A stretch of 64,000 bases of DNA, taken from assembly GCF_000200595.1 (NCBI RefSeq), contig NC_014810.2, positions 940,311 to 1,004,310 of the forward strand, in the 5' to 3' direction. This document shows, one piece after another, positions 55,038 through 63,114 of this stretch (its first letter is position 1; the number at the start of each line of letters is the position of its first letter). The position numbers and the translations under genes are program-made. Under the pieces are notes generated by a model. That model was given only the letters and a program-made list of their open reading frames with translations. It was not told where the DNA came from and did not search any database. Origin of the DNA: Helicobacter felis ATCC 49179 (GTDB lineage: Bacteria; Campylobacterota; Campylobacteria; Campylobacterales; Helicobacteraceae).

Positions 55038-56843
55038 CTACCTTTTTAAATTAATCGCCTCTTTAATAAGATCATCGCCCGTTGTAAAAGCTTTGGCGTT
55101 CATCGAGTAGCCGCGTTGCATTAAAATTAAATTAGTCAGGGAGTGCCCGGCATTGACATTGCTCGTTTCTAGGTATTTGTGCATCACCTTGCCAAATTTG
55201 AGCTTGCCATCATCGCGATCCCAGCCAATAATCGGGTTTCCGCTTAAAGGGGCGGCGCGCCCATTCACCGTGGCGTTTTGAATGTCAAAGAGATTACTCC
55301 CCACTTTTTTAAGCCCTTGATCATTGATAAAGGTTGCGATCCCCACACGTCCCATCGTCTCCAACGCGCCATTGGTAAAAATGAGATGAATCACCCCATC
55401 ATCATCAATACGCATATTGGCTAAAAGCCCCTTAGGCTTACCATCTTGAGAGATTTGATAGATTTTAGAATCATCATAGGGCACATCACTAGAAGTGTAG
55501 TCATCGCTCTTATCAATGGAGTAAGTCAGTGGCGATCCCTTAAAATCTAGGGTTACTGGGTTGGCGTGCATTTTGCCCTCTTTATCAAAGGTTACGCTCT
55601 GTCTAACCGGCTTTGTCGTGATAGGGGTTCTATCGCGCACCTCAATAATCGAACTCTCCACATCCCATTTTTCCTGTGTTTTGGGATCGGCGGGGTCTTT
55701 GGAACTATTCATAAAAAAATCGCTCTTGAGCAGGTATTTTTGCCCTCCCTTGTCATAAATCTCAGCCGTGGTGCTATAAAAGGGGATACGAACTCCTACA
55801 GAATCCCGAGTTTCATTCTTTTTAAGAAACATCCCGTTAGCTGTCCAGCCTAATTTTTCAGCCATAGGTCCACGGATAGCCAAAGTGGCAGTCGGATCGC
55901 TAGGGTTTTTGATTTGCAAAAATAGGGCAGATTTTGTCTCTGTTGGGTCGCTCTTGCCAATGGTTAAATCCAAATTGAGCTTGCTTTTCAGCAGATTTTT
56001 TAAATCGCCCAAAGTGCGGAATTCATTTTTTTCAGGTCCACCCGTGCCATATTTAAACACCGTGTCCTGAGCTAAATCGCCCTTAACGATCATAATTTCT
56101 AATTCTCTGTGCATGGCTAAATCCAAAGGCTCGTTATCGTCATTGGCCAAAGCGTTAGCGTCCTGATTTAAAAAGCGATCTTGAATGACTTCTCCATTGT
56201 CATCTAAAAGATATTCCTCAGCGGGGCGCACATGGTTTTTAGCGTTCAAATTCAAGCTAATGTTTAGCTTGGTGGTTTGCACGGGTTGGTATTGGATGTC
56301 TTTGGGGAGGTAGAGCGTGCTCAATTTGCCACTCTTAAGGGCTTTGTCCTCCTCCTCCTTATTGCCAGCTGTCAACACCCCATTTTTGATTTTATGCAAA
56401 TCCACCCCATAAACATAATAACCATGTGAATTGACAATGTAACCATCCGCATCGCGTAAAAAATTGCCATCGCGGGTGTAAAAATTCTCTTGAGCCTGCT
56501 GGTAGCCATCTTTATTAATTTGCATGCTCCCATTTTTATTAGGTCCTACAATGAACCATCCGCTCCCCTGATACGCCATATTAAAATCCGAGTCGCTGGG
56601 CATATACTCCCCATCCTTGCTAGAAATGGCATTTCCTCCCGCTGCAGCCCCATAGTTGCGATCGTTGGCTGTAACCGTGTTGCCTCCCAGTGTGTTTAAA
56701 TGCGAGGCAAAGAGGGATTTAAATTCCGGATCGTTGCGGCGATAGCCCACGGTGTTGATGTTAGCGATGTTGTTAGAAACGCTATCAATTCCAAATTGGT
56801 GGGTCTTGATCCCTGAATAGGCGTTAAGAATGGTGTCATTCAT
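55038..56843 (-). CDS. flgE2: Flagellar hook protein FlgE2
   Basis: A 601-residue hook-family protein. The N-terminus MNDTILNAYSGIKTHQFGID and SNNIANINTVGYRR is the flagellar rod/hook signature, and the C-terminus has LETSNVNAGHSLTNLILMQRGY and AFTTGDDLIKEAINL. It corresponds to H. pylori HP0908, a second FlgE-like protein beside the main hook protein HP0870. The start overlaps the flgD stop (ATGA), and the DUF262 gene follows after three bases. Confidence 0.93.
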   Translation of the reverse strand: MNDTILNAYSGIKTHQFGIDSVSNNIANINTVGYRRNDPEFKSLFASHLNTLGGNTVTANDRNYGAAAGGNAISSKDGEYMPSDSDFNMAYQGSGWFIVGPNKNGSMQINKDGYQQAQENFYTRDGNFLRDADGYIVNSHGYYVYGVDLHKIKNGVLTAGNKEEEDKALKSGKLSTLYLPKDIQYQPVQTTKLNISLNLNAKNHVRPAEEYLLDDNGEVIQDRFLNQDANALANDDNEPLDLAMHRELEIMIVKGDLAQDTVFKYGTGGPEKNEFRTLGDLKNLLKSKLNLDLTIGKSDPTETKSALFLQIKNPSDPTATLAIRGPMAEKLGWTANGMFLKKNETRDSVGVRIPFYSTTAEIYDKGGQKYLLKSDFFMNSSKDPADPKTQEKWDVESSIIEVRDRTPITTKPVRQSVTFDKEGKMHANPVTLDFKGSPLTYSIDKSDDYTSSDVPYDDSKIYQISQDGKPKGLLANMRIDDDGVIHLIFTNGALETMGRVGIATFINDQGLKKVGSNLFDIQNATVNGRAAPLSGNPIIGWDRDDGKLKFGKVMHKYLETSNVNAGHSLTNLILMQRGYSMNAKAFTTGDDLIKEAINLKR

Positions 56844-57967
56844 GTCAAACTCTTCTCTTGTGGGTTGGGCTTAGGTGCTTTAGAGGCATTTAAAAGCGGG
56901 TTGGGAGTGTGTGGGGCAGATTTGGGCAATGCATTGGCTTTTTGGGGTGCAGATGGAGAAGTTTTAGAGGCTAGGGGGTTTTGGGTTGTCTTCTCTTGTG
57001 GGTTGGGGGTTTTGGGGTGTGGTGTAGCAGGATTGGTGCTAGAAGAGGCGATTGGGGCAGGCTTGTCCTCTTTTTTGGGGGGTGTGGTGGGCTTTTCTTG
57101 GAGTTTTGCCTGCACTAAGTGGGCTAAACTCTCATGCTGTTCTTGCTCATGGCGTGAATTGGGTTTGTCGTAAAATTCTAGCGCGCTATCCATAGGTAAA
57201 ACCATCTCTCCCATGCGTAACATTGGCTTACCCTTGTTAAAAACCACGCTCTGCACCTCACCTCTACCAATGCGCGTGTGCAGGTATTTATTGCTACTAG
57301 GGTCTAAATTGTATTCGGCCATGATCTCATAAGTGCCCGGTTTGACCGGCTTGCCTTCTTGATTCAAGCCGTCCCACTCAAAATTCACATACCCCTGTTT
57401 GCCATTCTTATCTTTTAGTGAAAGAGTGCGCACGAGTTGTTTGTTTTGATCAAAAATTTGCACCCCCGGGTTACCCTCAGAGGCTTTAATGGGGCGATCA
57501 AAGTAAAGAGTAAAGTTTACCTTGCCCTTGCCCACATTGATTCCCTTGACATCGGTTTCTACAATTTTACCAATCATCGTAACACTATTGCGCCCGGAAG
57601 CCTCTGTTAGCAACGCACTAGCCTTAAGGCTATTGTCCATGCCCTTATCTAGGTGCTCCAAAGTGTCCTTAAGTTTGCCTTGAAAGTCTTTGAGCGATTG
57701 GTTGGTCTCCTTGCTTGATTGCATCGCATTGGCGACCTCTTTCATGGTCTTTTTGCTCTCCTCTTGCATTTCTACTTGGGTGAGCTGTGCGGTTTGTGTG
57801 ATAATCTTATCTGTTTCCATAGGCGCGGTAGGGTCTTGGTTTTTAAGTTGCTCTAAAAACAACTTCATAAACGCGTCTTTGTCTAAGCCATTGGCGATCT
57901 TGGGCTCGTGTTTCTTTTTCTCCATCGCCGCCTTTGCCCCAGTTACTTCTGCTAAATCAATGGGCAT
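56840..57967 (-). CDS. flgD: Flagellar hook scaffolding protein FlgD, Pro/Lys-rich tail
   Basis: FlgD caps the growing hook. In 375 residues, the N-terminal part has DAFMKLFLEQLKNQDPTAPM and the middle the FlgD Ig/Tudor-like region (VNFEWDGLNQEGKPVKPGTYEI). From about residue 270 a low-complexity Pro/Lys/Asn/Ser tail (e.g. NPATPHPKTPNPQEK) extends the protein beyond the FlgD core. ATG 57967 has GGGAG upstream and an own GGGTATAAT box. It lies 46 bases after fliK and overlaps flgE2 by four bases. Confidence 0.93.
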   Translation of the reverse strand: MPIDLAEVTGAKAAMEKKKHEPKIANGLDKDAFMKLFLEQLKNQDPTAPMETDKIITQTAQLTQVEMQEESKKTMKEVANAMQSSKETNQSLKDFQGKLKDTLEHLDKGMDNSLKASALLTEASGRNSVTMIGKIVETDVKGINVGKGKVNFTLYFDRPIKASEGNPGVQIFDQNKQLVRTLSLKDKNGKQGYVNFEWDGLNQEGKPVKPGTYEIMAEYNLDPSSNKYLHTRIGRGEVQSVVFNKGKPMLRMGEMVLPMDSALEFYDKPNSRHEQEQHESLAHLVQAKLQEKPTTPPKKEDKPAPIASSSTNPATPHPKTPNPQEKTTQNPLASKTSPSAPQKANALPKSAPHTPNPLLNASKAPKPNPQEKSLT

Positions 57968-57997
57968 GCCTCATCTCCCTTGATAATATAGGGGGAC

Positions 57998-58003
57998 ATT
58001 ATA
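57998..58003 (-). promoter_or_regulatory. Predicted -10 box before flgD
   Basis: AATTGGGTATAAT on the minus strand, identical to the box before glyS, lies 30 bases before the flgD ATG. It may give flgD-flgE2 a housekeeping promoter in addition to the sigma54 promoter ahead of fliK. Confidence 0.45.
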
Positions 58004-58013
58004 CCCAATTAAG

Positions 58014-59354
58014 TTAAGCGTAAAGCCCTGCACTCTTTGGAGGCTCTAGGGTGGAGGGGGGTGGGTTTTCCTCTTTGCTGGAGGGTGGCGCGCTGGCTAA
58101 TGTCCCTTGATGGGGCTGATCTTGTTGGGGGTTTTGCTGTTGTTGAGGGTTGTTGCTAAAACCCTGCCCATCTTGGGTTACAAAGCTCACATCCACATTA
58201 TTAAAGCCCATTTGGGAGAGGTTTTGGCGTAATTCTGTGTTATGTGCAGAGAGCAGTGCGCTCACAGGCGCGCTAGAGGCCACACTCACTTGGATATTTT
58301 TCCCCACTTGCTGGATCACCACCTCCACCTTGCCCAATTTATCTGGGTGGAGCTCCATAGAAAGCTTATTGATGGGGGGCTTAAAATTTTGTAGCTCTTG
58401 TTTGAGCTCGGTAGCAAAATTCTTTAGAGTTTCTTTAATCTGGGGAGCTTTGGGGGTTTCCTTATCTGTATGATTAGAATGTTGGACATGTGTGTGGTTA
58501 GAACTCTCTTTGATGGCGATCTTAGATTCTTCTTTTTCCCCCTCTTGAGTGGGTTTATTAGCCATAGGTCCTTGTAGATGTGTGAGGGCGGTAGTGAGGG
58601 GAGTTGGGGGGAATTTTTCAAAGGCTTCTTTAAACGCCTGTTTAATCTCGCGATCGTTAGTGGCGTTGTCTTTAAAGTGTGGGTTTAGTGGTTTGTGCGG
58701 GGCATGTTTGGGATCTGTCTTGCTCTTAGCCATGGGTTGTGCGAGCAATTGACTTAGAGGCGTATGTTTTAGGTCAGCTTGTTTGTGCGCTTGGGTTTTT
58801 TGATCTATGGTGTGTTCTTTGGAAGCTTTGGTCTCTTTGGACTTGCTTAAAGAGAGTTTTTTATCCTTGAGAGATTTCATCTTGAGTAAACTCTGCGTAG
58901 AGAGAGGGGGTTTTTCTGTTTGTGCTTCTGCTTTAGGCGTGCCCTTTTCATGTTTAAGGGTGCTGAGTTTGAGCTTTTTGGCGTTGTCTAGCTTTTTAAT
59001 GTCTCCTAGCGTAGGCTTTTCAAGATTCTCTTTTAAACCCTTAACGTCTTTTTTAACCTCTTTGGTTTCTGTGTGGGTTTTCTTGTTCAATTCAGGTAAG
59101 GGAATTTTTTTAGCATCTACAAGGGCGAGCAAATTAGGATCAAGTGCTTCTTTATCGTGCTTTTTTTTATTTTTAGCACTTTTGAGATCATGGGGGACTT
59201 CTGAGGCTTTGAGGGGCTTTAAACCTTTCTTTTTACCCTCTAAAAGGGCTTTAAACGCGCTTTTGTCTGTAAGCGCATCCTTGCCCCCCGCATGCGCCTT
59301 GCTATGTTTGGAGGAGGTTTTACTTGCCTCTAAGGTTAGAGGGTTGAGTGCCAC
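58014..59354 (-). CDS. fliK: Flagellar hook-length control protein FliK
   Basis: FliK measures hook length and triggers the export switch. The 446-residue protein is Lys/Thr/Ser-rich and probably extended over its first 300 residues. The C-terminal Flg_hook domain (about 310-405) contains LSMELHPDKLGKVEVVIQQ and ELRQNLSQMGFNNVDV; a Gln/Pro-rich tail follows. Corresponds to H. pylori HP0906. Start is GTG at 59354 with AAAGGA upstream. A strong sigma54 promoter lies 30-46 bases ahead, so expression should depend on RpoN and hence on the HP0958-type protein. Confidence 0.9.
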   Translation of the reverse strand: MALNPLTLEASKTSSKHSKAHAGGKDALTDKSAFKALLEGKKKGLKPLKASEVPHDLKSAKNKKKHDKEALDPNLLALVDAKKIPLPELNKKTHTETKEVKKDVKGLKENLEKPTLGDIKKLDNAKKLKLSTLKHEKGTPKAEAQTEKPPLSTQSLLKMKSLKDKKLSLSKSKETKASKEHTIDQKTQAHKQADLKHTPLSQLLAQPMAKSKTDPKHAPHKPLNPHFKDNATNDREIKQAFKEAFEKFPPTPLTTALTHLQGPMANKPTQEGEKEESKIAIKESSNHTHVQHSNHTDKETPKAPQIKETLKNFATELKQELQNFKPPINKLSMELHPDKLGKVEVVIQQVGKNIQVSVASSAPVSALLSAHNTELRQNLSQMGFNNVDVSFVTQDGQGFSNNPQQQQNPQQDQPHQGTLASAPPSSKEENPPPSTLEPPKSAGLYA

Positions 59355-59383
59355 GCCAATCCTTTGCTTTTTTAAAGAGGGGC

Positions 59384-59400
59384 AAGCAAAGATAGTGCCA
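59384..59400 (-). promoter_or_regulatory. Sigma54 (RpoN) promoter of fliK-flgD-flgE2
   Basis: On the minus strand TGGCACTATCTTTGCTT matches the sigma54 consensus TGGCAC-N5-TTGC exactly, with GG and GC separated by ten bases. It sits between the RDD gene stop and the fliK GTG. Predicted transcription start is about position 59374. Strong motif and right context, since H. pylori hook genes are RpoN-controlled. Confidence 0.85.
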
Positions 59401-59402
59401 TT

Positions 59403-59822
59403 TTAAACGCGCTTTGGACTCACTCCACTCAAAATATCATGCAAAAGGCGTTTATCACGCGTAAAAAGAGGGGTGAAGAGTCCAGCAAGCGAACCCGCCA
59501 CCACTAGCCACAGCCAAAAACGCGCCAAAGCACGCCAAAAACCTATCTTATTTCCATGTTTATCTACAAGGATCAAACCCACATAACGCCATCCGGGAGT
59601 TTGGCCACTTACACGCACAAATAACGCACTGATCAAGCCATAAACCCCCACGCAGGCTAAAATCGCACCTTGATGTTCTCTAAAACTCTGCGCTGACCCT
59701 AAGATCACATAGGTTACAAAATAAAGCAGTGGCGTGTAGAGCATGAAAATATCCACTAGCAAAGCCTTGAGGCGAGGCAGGGCATATAAAGCGCGGTAGG
59801 TTTGTAAAAACCTACTTTTCAT
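59403..59822 (-). CDS. RDD-family membrane protein
   Basis: A 139-residue inner-membrane protein with about three hydrophobic segments ([50 protein letters not shown]) and RDD-family features: an Asp in the first helix, [17 protein letters not shown] and LLHDILSG. Function unknown; some RDD proteins are Na+/H+ antiporters or membrane partners. I prefer ATG 59822, inside the end of pyrE; a longer frame starts further up in pyrE. Position equals H. pylori HP1258. Confidence 0.82.
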   Translation of the reverse strand: MKSRFLQTYRALYALPRLKALLVDIFMLYTPLLYFVTYVILGSAQSFREHQGAILACVGVYGLISALFVRVSGQTPGWRYVGLILVDKHGNKIGFWRALARFWLWLVVAGSLAGLFTPLFTRDKRLLHDILSGVSPKRV

Positions 59823-60423
59823 TCCCGCGACTGCCCGGCTTAACGGGTTTGCTAGTTGCGCATAAAGGACAGGAATTGGGAGCATACATAGCAAAATCAA
59901 AATCTGCTAGAGAGAAAAAGGGTAAGTGCGTAGGGAGTTTGCAGGTGGCTTTAGAAGTGTTTTGTGTGCCATAGCGCGCACAAATCCCCCGATTAGCCAA
60001 ACTGGCAAAGGCGATCACTTGCGCCCCTAAAGATTCCACGCACTGCATGGCCTCTAGGGCTGAACCCCCAGTGGTGACGATGTCCTCACAGATGAGAATA
60101 CGCTCTTGTGCGCTGACCTCAAAACCTCGTCTTAAGGTCATTACCCCATTCACGCGCTCAGTGAAAATAAAGCGCACTCCCAGCGCGCGCGCCAATTCAT
60201 AGCCGGCTAAAATCCCCCCCAAAGCCGGAGAGCAAACACTATCTACACAAACCTCCGCTTTTAAAATTTCCTTAGCGAGGGCTTGGGCAAGTTGTTGGGC
60301 TAATTTGGGGTCTTCAAGCACCTTGGCTGACTGCAGATAAAAATTAGAATGGTTGCCACTGCTTAAGAGAAAATGCCCCTCTAAGAGCGCGCCACAACTT
60401 TTATAAATGCTTTGAATATCCAT
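59812..60423 (-). CDS. pyrE: Orotate phosphoribosyltransferase PyrE
   Basis: PyrE joins orotate with PRPP to give orotidine 5'-phosphate in pyrimidine synthesis. The 203-residue protein has the N-terminal [20 protein letters not shown] and the PRPP motif [20 protein letters not shown]-terminal extension with several cysteines ([25 protein letters not shown]) is present beyond the catalytic fold, as in the longer epsilonproteobacterial form. Follows frr by one base and overlaps the RDD gene by 11 bases. Confidence 0.95.
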   Translation of the reverse strand: MDIQSIYKSCGALLEGHFLLSSGNHSNFYLQSAKVLEDPKLAQQLAQALAKEILKAEVCVDSVCSPALGGILAGYELARALGVRFIFTERVNGVMTLRRGFEVSAQERILICEDIVTTGGSALEAMQCVESLGAQVIAFASLANRGICARYGTQNTSKATCKLPTHLPFFSLADFDFAMYAPNSCPLCATSKPVKPGSRGNEK

Positions 60424-60424
60424 G

Positions 60425-60982
60425 TCAAATCTTTAAAATCTCTTCTTCTTTGTGTTTGAGAACTTCCTCAATTTTTTTAATGGCGCTGTCAGTGATCTTT
60501 TGCACCTCAGCTAAAGCCTTCTTGCCTTGATCTTCGCTAATGGCCTTGTCTTTTTCTAGCTTTTTAATCTGGTTATTAGCGTCTTGGCGGATATTGCGCA
60601 CGGCGACCTTAGCCTTTTCACCCATTCCTTTAGCCTCTTTAGCGATTTCTTTGCGTTGCTCTGAGGTCATGGGGGGGAAAAAGAGTTTCACACTCTCTCC
60701 ATCATTATTAGGATTAGCTCCTAAATTTGCCTCTTGTAACGCGCGCTCAATATCTTTGAGCAAGTTTTTTTCCCAAGGGGTGATGCTCAAAGTGCTCGCA
60801 TCGCTAGCAATCACTGAGCCCACTTGGTTAAGCGGGGTGGGCGTGCCATAATAATCCACGCGCACATTTTCTACTAAGCTAATAGAAACCTTGCCACTGC
60901 GCAAAGTGGTGAAATCTCTGAGTAAAGCCTCTAAACTTTTATGCATTTGATTTTGAGTTTGCTTGTAAATGGTATCTAACAT
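60425..60982 (-). CDS. frr: Ribosome recycling factor Frr
   Basis: Frr splits post-termination ribosomes together with EF-G. The 185-residue protein has the normal length and the motifs [51 protein letters not shown], and [19 protein letters not shown]. It lies 8 bases behind secG and 1 base before pyrE. Confidence 0.97.
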   Translation of the reverse strand: MLDTIYKQTQNQMHKSLEALLRDFTTLRSGKVSISLVENVRVDYYGTPTPLNQVGSVIASDASTLSITPWEKNLLKDIERALQEANLGANPNNDGESVKLFFPPMTSEQRKEIAKEAKGMGEKAKVAVRNIRQDANNQIKKLEKDKAISEDQGKKALAEVQKITDSAIKKIEEVLKHKEEEILKI

Positions 60983-60990
60983 TGTAATCC

Positions 60991-61362
60991 TTAAGGGGTG
61001 GTTTTTAGGGGGTTGGCTTTGGGAGCGTTTTGTAAAAGAGGGTTGCCTAAGGGGTTATTCAGGGGATTTTTAGGCGCATTGGGCACAGAGGGGATAAGTG
61101 GGGCAACTTTGGCGCTATCTAAAATACTGGTGTTGTATTCTTTATTGTAAAAATAACCTAAAGTGATCGTATTTGCTAAGAATAAAAAGCCTAAAAACAT
61201 GGTCAATTTTGTCAAAAAGCTAGCCGGTCCCTTAGCTCCAAAGAGGGATTCATTACTCCCACTATAAGCTCCTAAACCAATGCTCGCGCTCTTTTGCAAA
61301 AGCACCACAACTACAATCAATAGGGATAAGATGATTTGCAAAACCAATAAAACACTGCTCAT
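60991..61362 (-). CDS. secG: Preprotein translocase subunit SecG
   Basis: A 123-residue inner-membrane subunit of SecYEG. Two membrane helices ([20 protein letters not shown] and [20 protein letters not shown]) flank the conserved cytoplasmic loop [21 protein letters not shown]-terminal low-complexity tail rich in Asn, Pro and Leu follows. I chose ATG 61362 with GGAG nine bases upstream; an earlier in-frame codon would add nine residues. First gene of secG-frr-pyrE-RDD, divergent from the BioC-like gene. Confidence 0.93.
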   Translation of the reverse strand: MSSVLLVLQIILSLLIVVVVLLQKSASIGLGAYSGSNESLFGAKGPASFLTKLTMFLGFLFLANTITLGYFYNKEYNTSILDSAKVAPLIPSVPNAPKNPLNNPLGNPLLQNAPKANPLKTTP

Positions 61363-61417
61363 GAGTTCTCCATAGAAATAAACGCCCATCTTAGCAAATT
61401 TTTACTAAAATACGCTC

Positions 61418-62134
61418 ATGCAAGTTAAAACCATCCGCCATTCTTTTAACAAAGCCGCCAAAACTTACGCCCGTTATGCCCGCGTGCAACAGCGCGTGAT
61501 CCAACACCTTTTAAAAGAATGCTCTCCGGGATTTTATGAACGCATTCTTGATTTGGGCTGTGGAGAGGGGGGGGTTTTAAGGGAGTTGGAAAACTTTAAG
61601 ATCAGCACAGCGGAGTTTATCGGGGTGGATAAGGCTTTGGGGATGTTGCAAGAACACCCGCGTGAGGGTGTGGGGGCGCATCGCGTGCGCTTAGTGCATG
61701 CAGATTTTGAACAGGTGGATTTGAGCGCTAGCCTTTGTATTGCTGCCTCCTCTCTGCAATGGGCGCAAAATCTTGAAAAACTTTGCGCGCAGTTGGCTAA
61801 ACACTGCGATCATATCGCCCTCGCGCTCCACACCAACGCCAGTTTAAAAGAGCTTCATACCTTTTTAGGCACGCCCTCCCCGCTTAGAAGCAAGGCAGAG
61901 ATTTTAAAAATCCTCCAAACACATTTTGCAGGTTTTCAATCCAAAATATGGATAGAAAAATTTCAAGAAAATTTTAACACGCGCGCAGAGTTTTTAGCCC
62001 ACCTCAAGCACACGGGGCTATTAGGGGGGGGCTTGGATTTCAAGCGCGCCAAAGCGTTAAGATTGCACGCCCCCTACACTTTGCTAAGTTATGAAGTGGT
62101 CATGCTGGTAGGACAATCAAAGAAAGGACATTAA
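61418..62134 (+). CDS. BioC-like SAM-dependent methyltransferase
   Basis: A 238-residue methyltransferase with the start typical of BioC (FNKAAKTYARYARVQ), the SAM motif ILDLGCGEGGVLREL, IGVDKALGMLQ and ASSLQWAQN. BioC O-methylates malonyl-ACP to start pimeloyl synthesis for biotin. Position equals H. pylori HP1254. The DNA has a run of eight G around 62024-62031. Overlaps the trpS start by one base (TAATG). Confidence 0.82.
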   Translation: MQVKTIRHSFNKAAKTYARYARVQQRVIQHLLKECSPGFYERILDLGCGEGGVLRELENFKISTAEFIGVDKALGMLQEHPREGVGAHRVRLVHADFEQVDLSASLCIAASSLQWAQNLEKLCAQLAKHCDHIALALHTNASLKELHTFLGTPSPLRSKAEILKILQTHFAGFQSKIWIEKFQENFNTRAEFLAHLKHTGLLGGGLDFKRAKALRLHAPYTLLSYEVVMLVGQSKKGH

Positions 62135-63114
62135 TGAGAGAACGGGTATTTTCAGGCATACAGCCCACAGGGGGGATACATTTGGGCAATTATCTAGGGG
62201 CGATTAAGCAATGGGTGGAGTGGCAAGATCGCTATGAGAGTATTTTTTGCGTGGTGAATGCACACGCCATCACCACCCCCAAAGACCCTAAGATTCTCCA
62301 TGAACAAACCTTGCAAATGGCGACTTTACTGCTGGCATGCGGGATTGATCCTAAAAAATCCAAGCTTTTTATACAAAGCCAAGTAGATTTACACGGGGCT
62401 CTGTGTTGGTTGCTTAATTGTGGGGTTTCTATGGGGGATTTGAGTCGCATGACTCAATTCAAAGATAAGAGTTTGAAGAGCAAGAGCCCTCTAGCTGGGC
62501 TTTTTAATTACCCGGTTTTGATGGCTGCAGATATTTTGCTCTATCAAGCTGATTGCGTGCCTGTGGGCGAGGATCAACAACAACACCTAGAGCTCACACG
62601 CGATATTGCCATGCGCTTTAATAAAAACTTTGGCACTTGCTTTAAAATCCCTAAGGCACTTATTGCACCTACTGGGGCGCGGGTGATGGGACTTGATGAT
62701 CCTCTAGTTAAGATGAGCAAGTCGCATCCGGGCAATCTGCATGCCCTCTTTTTGCTAGACGATCCTAGCCTCATTGCCAAAAAGATCAAAAAAGCAGCCA
62801 CCGATTCACTAGGCGTGTTGCGCTTTGATCCAAAACGCCCGGGCATTTATAATTTATTGCATATTTACGCCATTTTGAGCCAACAAACCCCAGAGCAAGT
62901 AGAACAAGCCTTTGAGGGGATGGGCTATGGCGCGTTTAAACAAGCCCTAATTGAGGTGGTGGTCGAGCATTTTAGACCCATTAGAGAGGCTTATGATCAA
63001 TTATCTCAGGCGCAAGATCATGTCTTGCAAGTGCTCCAAGAGGGTTTAAGAGCCGTGCAGCCCATCGCCTCAGAAACTTACCAGCGGGCTAAAACTTTAA
63101 TGGGCTTGTTGTGA
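62134..63114 (+). CDS. trpS: Tryptophanyl-tRNA synthetase TrpS
   Basis: TrpS charges tRNA-Trp. The 326-residue class I enzyme has GIQPTGGIHLGNYLGAI with the HIGH-type sequence HLGN, CGVSMGDLSRMTQFKDKS, YPVLMAADILLYQADCVPVG, and the KMSKS loop (LVKMSKSHPGN). ATG 62134 overlaps the stop of the BioC-like gene, and its own stop overlaps the GTG of the next gene. Confidence 0.97.
   Translation: MRERVFSGIQPTGGIHLGNYLGAIKQWVEWQDRYESIFCVVNAHAITTPKDPKILHEQTLQMATLLLACGIDPKKSKLFIQSQVDLHGALCWLLNCGVSMGDLSRMTQFKDKSLKSKSPLAGLFNYPVLMAADILLYQADCVPVGEDQQQHLELTRDIAMRFNKNFGTCFKIPKALIAPTGARVMGLDDPLVKMSKSHPGNLHALFLLDDPSLIAKKIKKAATDSLGVLRFDPKRPGIYNLLHIYAILSQQTPEQVEQAFEGMGYGAFKQALIEVVVEHFRPIREAYDQLSQAQDHVLQVLQEGLRAVQPIASETYQRAKTLMGLL

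Noticed and set aside
58807-59406. Open frame of 199 codons opposite fliK
   Set aside because: Ser/Leu/Phe-rich mirror of the Lys/Glu-rich FliK and also crosses the sigma54 promoter; no family features.
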